From assembly GCF_008831285.2 (NCBI RefSeq), contig NW_022204507.1, positions 1,426,001-1,490,000 on the forward strand: a stretch of 64,000 nucleotides of DNA, in the 5' to 3' direction. The notes under the pieces are model-generated. The model did not search any database. It had not been told where the DNA came from and saw nothing but the letters and a program-made list of their open reading frames with translations. Numbering within the stretch: position 1 is the stretch's first letter; every line of letters starts with the position of its first letter. This stretch comes from Nymphaea colorata (taxonomy: Eukaryota; Streptophyta; Magnoliopsida; Nymphaeales; Nymphaeaceae). The translations under genes and the position numbers were made by a program. Below are positions 55,700-64,000 of the stretch, one piece after another.

Positions 55700-58440
55700 G
55701 ATCGGCCCACCCGAAAACGTGCGAGGTTTTCGCATTTCTTGTTTTACATCCTCGGTCTCCCAGGATTTTCTTGAATCGCGCCTTGCCCTCCACTTGAGGA
55801 AGATAAAGTAAAACGCACACGGTGTTAACTCCAACTTCTAAAATGATCCTCCACCTAGACCAAATCTCCTTCCAATTTTTTCTTTAGACGGAGTTCCTTT
55901 CTATGTTTTATGTTTCTGAAAGCATTTTTGTCATTTCAGCCACCGAAAACATGTAAAAGAATAAAATATATAACTAGTATTGACCCATTTCCTTAGGTAT
56001 TTGAACTCAAGCTAAGGTCCTCTCGCGTTGAAATAGTAAAGAATTTCAATACTTAAGGTGCACCACTTTTTATAACACCCTCTGCACCAGATTTTCCAAA
56101 AGTTCCAGTCTCTAACAATTGCCTCAGTTCAGCATCATGTCAACAAGCCTCAGTAGTAGACGAAAGAGTTCTTGTAACCTTTAACCAATGATATCTCTCA
56201 AAAGAACTGTTTACTCTGTAAGACACGCACGAGAACCCAACTTCAACTCAACTATAAAAGAACCACATGGGATCTTCCAAGATAACTGCAGATCGATCAT
56301 AAAGTTCATAAAGTAGCGACAATATTAATAAGACCATACAAAACCTTTTCCAAGTCATGAAGCAGAACACAATGTTAGCAATGATGACCACATGGGTTTC
56401 ACAAGGGATGGCTTTGTGAGCTTTCTTGGCACGCTGTGTGCCTCCAAGAGCTGAGATGGATTAGAAGTTGGTAAACCCAGCAGTGCATGGAGGGTGGACA
56501 GAATGCCAATAAGCTATGCAAAAGGTCCCGTCCCATGAGAAGCATGAGGAAGCAAGCATGGTGCTAACTTGGTTTGTATGGACTTGGACCACTGGCAATA
56601 ACTGCTTTCATGATTTAGGCGACTTGCTTGCAGCACTAGGCGAAACATGGGGTTTTGAAAATCAAGTTTTCACTTTTTAAAACCCAATTTATGTTTGGAT
56701 GACCAAAACTTTAGAGGTAGCTTCAAATATAATTTCAGCTGAATGATAGTTGGTTTCTGGTTAGCTGAATGATAGTTGATAGTTGGTTTATGGTTAGTTA
56801 AACAAAAAACTTGCCAAATTGCCAAATGAAGCAATCAAGAGTTACGTGGCATGCCCATGAATATAGAAATTTGCCACAAGTGTTGGAACAATTAAACATA
56901 TATGTAAAGCATGAGGGCAGTGAAGCCTTGCCACCCAGAATAATAGAATTGATAGCTCAAATTGAACAAAGAACCATACAAAATTGTGAGGAAAACCCAA
57001 CGTCTCATATTTAAAGGAAATGTCTTAAGAACTATCACAACAAAGTTAATGAACATCACAAAGACATGAAAACGTTTATGAAAGCTCGAGCTCGATAAAG
57101 CTCGATTAAATGAGCTCTGCAAGCATTATATAGGAAACTGCATTGCTGAACATAACTCATCAGAACCTCATATACACTCAAAACCATACAATAAATACTC
57201 AAATCCAAAAAAACTTATTCCAAGGTACCATCCAGTGTCAACAGTTGTGCTAATGGCTTACAGGTATTGACATCACTTAGCAATGAATTGGTAAATCAAA
57301 CTGAAAGAACACAACTTTCAAAATTGCTGAATCAGCAAATCACAAGTGAAACTTCTAAGTTGTAAACAACAACAGATGAAACTACAAGTCAGATAAGGGA
57401 TGAGCATCCAAACGCATAGCCATGTGCCATCAATCATTTGCTACTGATAACAGCTTCCATTTCACCAAACCTACACAAATTAGGACTCCTAATGCAAAGT
57501 AGCCATAATATGTTTGCCTGCTTGTGTAACACCTAAGCTCTTAAACAACCATGAAGGACTGGTCACCAAAGACATGGATGAATAGTTGATGACGATGAGA
57601 ATACCTCCATCTATGGCCGCTTGGTTTAGTTAGTGAGATAAGCATACGCCAGCCAAGGTAGAAGTGTACAAGTGAAGAATTAAGTAAAAGAATGGGAATG
57701 TGGTGGAGAGTAGACAAGAAGAAGATTAATCCACGGTCGATATGGGTTAGGTTAGATTCTACCTCCCATTACCTCGCATAATAGAATATCAGCAAAACAA
57801 CTTGTTGCAAAAAGTTCAACATAAAGATTAAGTGAAGTCAGGGACACAAAAAACCTTGCAATTTCGATAGAATTTTTTAAAATGTCACAATTCAGAATCG
57901 ACTGGTGCTTTTGTTTTTTTGGTTCCCGCAGTCTCACGACTGGAAGGAAGGGGTGAGGCTAACTTCATCCAATTCATAAATCAACTCACACAAAGGAAAG
58001 ACAAATGGAAAGAAATGGAAAGCAAAAAGCAGCGGCTTAAGTCGGGGTTATGCAGGTTGAAGAAACTCAATGAGATAATGGGCCAGGTTTAATCTTTTAT
58101 CCCAAATGGTTCATCCTATTTTGAGACAAAGGAAACGGTGGAATTCACACTCAATATGAACATACTAAGTTTGAGGGGTTTCATCTATTCTATGAACAGA
58201 CTAGTATTTTGGTAATGAAATGGGCAACCACCTTTCAAGACCAAAGGGGGATTGGTTAGTTCCTCCTATGCTTAGGAAACCTGCAAACATAACAGAGATG
58301 TCAAGTTTTTACATTAAAATAGTTCAAAAATGATGAACTTCACTCAGAAGCTTGCGTGCCCTGTTGTGCAAATAATATGACCTTCATTTACCCATAGTAC
58401 CATACAAGCATCAGGCTTCATTTCGCATCAATGTTGTCAA
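55700..58440. other. AT-rich noncoding spacer
   Basis: 2.7 kb in which I see no supported gene. Short open frames are present on both strands, without domains or matching splice sites. Confidence 0.4.
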
Positions 58441-58456
58441 TCATAAAAGGGGATGT

Positions 58457-58646
58457 CTTTCAATTTCCAAAATATGAACATAAAGGAATCATCCTCAACA
58501 TCTTCGGTAATAAAAAAAAGGAGCAAATATTGACCCCAGAACCAAACAGCCGCGAAAGAGTCACATTCAATTCCTGAGAGTTTAGCCTTCCATGCCTTTC
58601 AATTTCCAAAATATGAACATAAAGGAATCATCCTCAACATCTTCGG
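58457..58646. repeat. Two-copy perfect direct repeat (51 bp)
   Basis: Bases 58457-58507 and 58596-58646 are identical (CTTTCAATTTCC to ATCTTCGG) with an offset of 139. A segmental duplication or filler DNA at a repaired break is likely. The block lies a few hundred bases left of the unit boundary at 58879. Confidence 0.9.
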
Positions 58647-58878
58647 AAAAAAGGGTATTTATTTCGGGTTTTTCAATTCAGCATAGTTTCTGTACAAAAG
58701 TAGAACATGTTCACAAAAACAATTTTTTTCACCAGAAAGAATATCAAAAGACAAAATATTTCTACTCTATTACGTTTGCAACCAAGATGAACGTACAAGA
58801 TACAACGCTCAAGCACACAGGGCAGGAATGACACAAATAACAAGAAAAACAAACGTAAAGTACTTAGTGGAAAAATCA

Positions 58879-59160
58879 AAACATGTTCGTCCAAAACTTA
58901 CTTGTGTATTCGCTCCCTATCACTGCAAATTCAGAAAAGATAGACAAGTGAGCCTAGAACAACATGCAAAAGAATTCTATGTATACAAACTATGTTAAAA
59001 ACCTATGTTTCCCAAGTAATTGAAAGCGATTAAATTAAAATCATAAGTCATGTGCTAGATGACCACCACACAGCATGACTATTAAACTAAACAGACCAAC
59101 AAAGGGGTTCCCTTTTCATTTTGCCCAACCGATTGAAACTTTTAACGCTGCATTTTCTTC
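58879..59160. repeat. Unit end block, second copy
   Basis: Near-identical to 29799-30098. It joins ZYP1 sequence at about 59178 through a short non-matching link (ATTTTCTTC near 59150). Confidence 0.85.
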
Positions 59161-59177
59161 AAGTACTCAAATGCACA

Positions 59178-59800
59178 AATGGTAGATAGTGCTTTCACTG
59201 TGCAAATGTACGTTTTGAAAGAAAAAAAAAACCCCCGCTGTTGTCTGAACCGTACTTTCTGAAAATGTTAGTTGCTTTTTCACTCTTAAAAAATCAGGTA
59301 ATAGAGCTTGTCAGGGACCTGGATGCTGTAACTTTGCAAATCAAGGAGGAACGTGAAATTGTAAGGGAGAAAATTCAGAAATGTCAACTTGCATTGGAGC
59401 GCTTCAGATCAAAGGAGACTGAATTGATGGCCACAATGAAAGTTTCAGTCATAAAAAACCACGAGTAAATTTGAAGATCAAAAGGTATGACTGGATATTA
59501 CTTGGTTAAAATTTCTGCATTGTGGTCCATCTCTGAGAGATGGGAATTTCAGCAAAATTTAAAGATGCAAATCTTGAGTTTGGAAACAATCAACCGAGAC
59601 ACTCAAGAGAAACAGAGTCTCTGTTACAAGGAAACAAGGACGAAATTGATGCTCTTCATGAAGATATTGAGAAGAATTGCAAGCGTGTGGAATCATTGGA
59701 GATCCAAATCAGCCTGCTCCGTGTTCAGCTGGATGACAGGGAAAATGTTGAATTGAATCTTAAAGAAAAGGAGAAGGAATCGGTTGAGAACATTGTGCGG
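59178..59800 (+). pseudogene. ZYP1: ZYP1-like pseudogene, unit C (blocks 5 and 6 only)
   Basis: Block 5 (59298-59484) reads VIELVRDLDAVTLQIKEERE but is frameshifted near MKVS, where CACAGTCATCAAAA of A has become CAGTCATAAAA. Block 6 (59553-59800) has an intact acceptor (GGGAATTTCAG) and the ALHEDIEKNCKRVESLEIQ region. There is no start codon, promoter or N-terminal block, because the left part of the unit is deleted. The remaining amino acids are otherwise close to those of A and B. Confidence 0.72.
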
Positions 59801-60512
59801 GTACTCTATATTATTTTGGCTCAAAAGATTATCATTTATCAACATGGTTGGTCTTGCCACACATGGTGTCACTTAGTTTTGATAACATTAAGTCATTAAC
59901 ATACATGTCGAATTTCTTAACCATTAGATAGTTTTTTAATGTTGAATATATTAATCTTAGCGTTTGATTTGTATTGACTTGTTTTTCATTGACATATTGT
60001 TTCTTGCCACAGTTTTTTTGAAATATGCAATTATAGAGTAGGAGCAATTGCTTAATTGTGCAATTTCTGGTAATGAAAAAAAATTAGAAAATATAACTTA
60101 GTTATTATTTGATGGTATGAATTATGCATGTATTCAAACCATTTTACAACTTTTTTATGTTTTAATGACAAGTTATATATTGTTTTTATATTTCTTTTAA
60201 AAACAATAGTTTACAAAACCCAGCCTGAGTTACCGAGTTGATCCGCTGAGTCACAAGTCAAGAATGAATGAGTCGTTACCGAGTCACCGGTTTTAAAATA
60301 TTGGTTTGAAAAGCTAGGCATCTTGGTGAAATATGAGTGTCACATAGTCCGCCTCACTGACACAAAAGCTGATTAACATTCTTTTTTCTTTTGCTGATTA
60401 TATTGCATTTACACTAAAAGTTGTTTCTTCAATATACTGTAACTTTGTCAAGTTCTGCACATTTTGTGGAATCATGGATTCAAATTCTAACTCCTGTTTC
60501 AAGTTGTAATAG
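59801..60512 (+). other. Spacer joining ZYP1-like and helicase exons, unit C
   Basis: Near-identical to the same segment in A and B. No exon visible. Confidence 0.5.
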
Positions 60513-63425
60513 ATCCATTTGGAGGAGGATTCAGGTGACATACTTGTGTTCTTAACCGGGCAAGAAGAAATTGAGTCGGTGGAAAGACTTGTTCTGGATC
60601 GTTGGCAACATTTGGCTGAAGACGCTAAAAAAAATTTCACTGTTCCTATTTATTCAGCGCTTCCTTCTGAGCAACAAATGCAGGCTTTTAAACCAGCTCC
60701 CCATGGATTTCGAAACGTACATGTTTTCGTCCTTGATTTGCATCATATAACATGTGCATGCACAGGCGTTGTACACCAAACACTCACCATGTACACAATA
60801 TCACAGTTATTTGTTTTTTTTTCTCTTGACAATTGTGTATTCAGAAGTAAAGCCCTTAATTTTATCTATTTATTATTCCCTTTTCCAATGGAATGTCTGT
60901 GGACTTTATCATCATGATGATAAATTAATTTTCAATCCTTGACATATAGCACTTTCCTATTACAACTGAATCACTGTGTCTGATTGTGAAGCAACCGTGT
61001 GTAAATTTCCTTTGAGATACTTGTACAGGCTCTGATAAATTCATTAGGTTGTTGATTCCTTCAGTGCATTATTTGTTAATGGACTGTTGCTCGTGTGTTT
61101 TTTCATGCCTCCTTGTTATCTAGAGCACATCTACTTCATAGAAGGAATTCTGTTCTCCAAGTTCCTATACTGATAGATTTTTGAATTTCAGGTTATGCTG
61201 GCAACAAATATTGCTTAAACATCGGTGACAATTCCTGGAATCAAGTATGTGGTTGATCCAGGATTGGTTAAATCACGTTCTTATCATCCACACACTGGAA
61301 TGGAGTCACTAGTTATCGTCCCTATTTCAAAAGCACAAGCTCTTCAGAGACGGTGGATATTTTTTTTTGTCCTTTTTGATGGTAGCGGAAGATCCTACTG
61401 ACATCCTTCTCCCTGCTTTTTTGTTAATTCAAGTCATGGATATGTTTTTATTCTTTACGTTTCATTGTCAACTCTTGTCTTGTCTCTGTTGATCATTCAT
61501 GTCAGACTGGATAATAAAAGGTCTGCACCTCTGCGGTACTGGTTTAGACAAGTTCTCATTTTAGTTCATCTATATGTGATGAAAGAAAATCTCTTGGGGC
61601 CTCTTTGTTACAACTTTGAGGCTGGAAATGAAACGCAAACAAGATTCCCCTTCCCATCATGGAGACCTACATGCCGGCCAATATGCAGGGAAACCTTTTG
61701 TGTGAAGCCTGCAGCTTTTGGTTCTCCATAGTGTGTGCAGCCTCCTTCATTTGATCACTACAGCCCCTCGTGCAGCCCTAGATCAGAAAAAATGAGGATG
61801 AAAGATGTTATAGTAGGATCTATCTAGTATGGCCTTTGCCCTGAGCTTAAATGTGGCAGGTCTTAGGTCTTGGCTCAACATACTGAGAAACATATATGAA
61901 GTAGAAGAACGGCAAGTAAGAGGAGGAAGAAGAAAAAGTGACAAATACAGGCCAGTCAAATGTCTAATGTTGTTTCCATAAAAATTTGACAATTTCTTTA
62001 TTACAATGGCCAACGTATCCGAAGTCATGCTGCACTTAGACATGTCAATAGAGGTGCTTCTGCTTTTCAAAAGCACTTGTTTACATTGGGGAAGTTATTG
62101 GGGAAGCTTTAGAAGAAAGCTTGATTGGTCCTTAGAAGAGCTGATATATAGTTCTGTGTGGGGCCCAACACTTAGCAAGTTCAAAAGAGACAAAAATATG
62201 CTTGGCATAAATGTAAAAATACAACACTAAAAACTAAAAAGATACCACTACATTGTTTGCAAGGGTACCGAATAATACATTAGATTCTATGTTTTCTTGA
62301 TAATATTCTCTTGAATTGTATTCCATCTGTGTAAACCAGAAATTAACAACAGGTCGTGAAGGCCCAGGGAAATGTTTCTGTTTATACACAGAAGATGAGT
62401 TTGACAAATTGAAAGACTCTACTGAACCAGAAATTAAGAGGTGTAGCCTTTCAAATGTTGTCCTACAGCTGAAGGCTTTAGGAATTGATGATGACCTTGG
62501 ATTTTATTTCATTGATAAACCTTCAAGGTGGGAGGTTCTCCTGTTTAAGTGAGATGGTCTTTATTTGTATAATCTAGAATGCCTGTATATATATGCTTTT
62601 TATGTCTTCAACATGATCACTTGGCAAGACACAACCTCCTTTTTTTACTTAACAACGTTTGATGCTGTCCATAATTCTTACCAACAATTGTGGCTTCTGA
62701 TAAAGAGGCATCTGCTTTGATCGCTTCACATCTGCAATTTTTTTTTTATCCAGGAGTACTACATTTTTTATTCTATATACCATATTTGCATGTTGTTTTT
62801 AGTTGTACACACTGTAGTGTATTTGTGTCTGGGAAAAATGCATCTGATTGCAATTTTTCGTTCTGTTCTTTATGCAGCAAGGGCAGATGATTAAGCGACG
62901 ATAAAGATACACCAATATTATAGGATTATAGTGATTTGTTTTTGTCTGGTTTTCATGATGTTCTCTCTACATGATTTAACGGTCTTTAGATCTCATGCAC
63001 TGTTCTCACAAAATGGTTAGGTTTCAAAAGGAAAATGATTGCTCCTTTATTTTCCTAATGTAATGAGTAGCTGACATTTTGCCATACTGGAAATTGCTTT
63101 TCTGCTTCTGTCCAAAACTAGTAGCATAACTTCATGCACAAAATGATGCAGGATGGCCATTGTGAAATCCTTGGAGCAATTGTATGCTCTGGGAGCACTG
63201 ACTGATGAAGGCAAACTGTCAGATCCAGGTCGGCATCATATGGCTTGGTTACCGTTGGATGCCATCTATGCCAAAGCGCTTATCCAGGCTAGCACCTTCA
63301 ACTGTTTGGAAGAAATGTTAATGGTTGTAGCAATGTTGTCAGTTGAATCCATTTTTTGCTTCCCCAGGGAAAAGATTGATGAGGTGCATTTTAATATGGC
63401 TGATCTTGGTGGTTTAGGTAGCTAG
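60513..63425 (+). pseudogene. DEAH-box helicase (DHX33-like) fragment, unit C
   Basis: Exon blocks 60513-60716 (ILVFLTGQEEIESVERLVLD, open to HGFRN), 61192 to about 61352, 62353-62527 (GREGPGKCFCLYTEDEFD) and 63152-63425. Private lesion: GAA to TAA at 61216-61218, so the NIAETS motif reads NIA then stop. Other changes are R to C after KCF and R to W in HHMAWLPLD. The last exon is complete here, unlike in B, but runs into a stop after GGLGS as in A. Domain 1 and the C-terminal end are missing. Confidence 0.8.
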
Positions 63426-64000
63426 TCATATTTTGTGCAGGTTATCTCATGCTAGTGTGCTGTTAAGAATCTGTGTATCCAGGTGCTTACTGAAACACCG
63501 TATATATATACAGGTCTGCTTTGCTTCCTCCATTCGGTTGTATGCTGGTTGATCTTTTTTTCTTTTTCTGGTATGATAGATTGTTCAGGTGTTTACTGAA
63601 ATACCATCTGTGTCGTATCCTGATTCAATGACCTTTTTATGCAGAGATCATAGGAAACCTTGCTTGGAGGAGTGTGCTATTTTTAGTTATGAGTGTTCCT
63701 ATTTTATCTGACTTGTCAGTAATGCCACGTTTTAATTTTCTATGTTGTCCATGTTCGCTGTGTTCTAATAATCATATGAAAGCCTGCTCAGTTTTCCTGT
63801 AACATTTGCTGCATGTCCATTAAGGGTCCTGTTATCAAGTTAGGAGAGCCAACAAAATTCAGAATTTTCACCTACTTAGAGAACAAGTTACTCCTCACCA
63901 TAGGATTAAATTGATGGAAATGATCATTTGCACCAATTGTGCCTGTAAGCATAAGTAAACATCAATTCCTTTCAAGGAAATTAATGTCCATTGACTTTTT
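63426..64000. other. Spacer after the helicase block, unit C
   Basis: Matches A 26231-26807. No gene seen. The window ends inside the match. Confidence 0.5.

Larger units (their letters stand above)
59178..64000 (+). repeat. Tandem unit C (left part deleted, runs off the window)
   Basis: This matches unit A from 17589 (the donor of ZYP1 block 4) to 26807, without Copia-1. The PLD-like exon, the GC-rich block, the spacer and the first four ZYP1 blocks are missing. The match is still continuing at the right edge, so more of the unit probably lies beyond. Confidence 0.85.

Noticed and set aside
1-64000. CRISPR arrays, bacterial operons, phage or toxin systems
   Set aside because: The sequence is plant nuclear DNA (introns, Copia elements, plant gene homologues). 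I saw no regularly spaced short repeats.
1-64000. tRNA or rRNA genes
   Set aside because: I found no cloverleaf-like A/B-box pair or rRNA core words. The only tRNA-related signals are the two Copia primer-binding sites.

Overview
The window is nuclear DNA of a flowering plant; I cannot narrow the species. It holds Ty1/Copia retrotransposons primed from initiator tRNA-Met, GT-AG introns and AT-rich spacers. It also holds exon-sized fragments of plant genes: ZYP1 (synaptonemal complex), a DHX33-like DEAH-box helicase, a JMJ21-like F-box/JmjC protein, a PLD-like protein and plastid cysteine desulfurase NFS2. I found no intact cellular gene. All family assignments are by eye from remembered families, with no database search.

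The main structure is a broken tandem array of one large unit, all copies in the same orientation. The unit order is PLD-like exon (minus strand), GC-rich flank, AT-rich spacer, ZYP1-like exons, DEAH-helicase exons, JMJ21-like exons, then a 0.3-kb end block. Unit A (about 11.78-30.95 kb) is the most complete. Unit B (about 30.95-40.89 kb) matches A to within the helicase and is cut off by a Copia element. Unit C (from about 59.18 kb past the right edge) starts inside ZYP1. It is preceded at 58.88 kb by the same end block that closes unit A, as expected if that block closes unit B. Some lesions are shared (a TGA in ZYP1 exon 3 of A and B). Others are private to one copy, so decay began before the duplication and continued after it.

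Layout: 1-4.4 kb is noncoding with local repeats. An old, heavily broken Copia lies at 4.43-7.62 kb. Unidentified minus-strand exon candidates lie at 7.97-8.98 kb, followed by AT-rich spacer to 11.78 kb. Unit A carries a Copia (19.26-24.01 kb) with an open 1401-codon polyprotein frame but no 5' LTR. Unit B ends in a second Copia family (40.89-44.75 kb) with an internal stop. Next come about 1.7 kb of degenerate roughly 820-bp repeats, then a complete and very young minus-strand Copia (46.66-51.77 kb) with a 5-bp target duplication and LTRs differing at one base. From 51.8 to 58.9 kb the sequence is mostly noncoding, with a MITE-like stretch, an NFS2 exon fragment carrying an internal 22-codon duplication, and a few exon candidates. 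Unit C fills the rest.

The genes do not form a pathway. The region reads as a pseudogene and retrotransposon landscape in which one multi-gene block was amplified locally and then broken by insertions and deletions.
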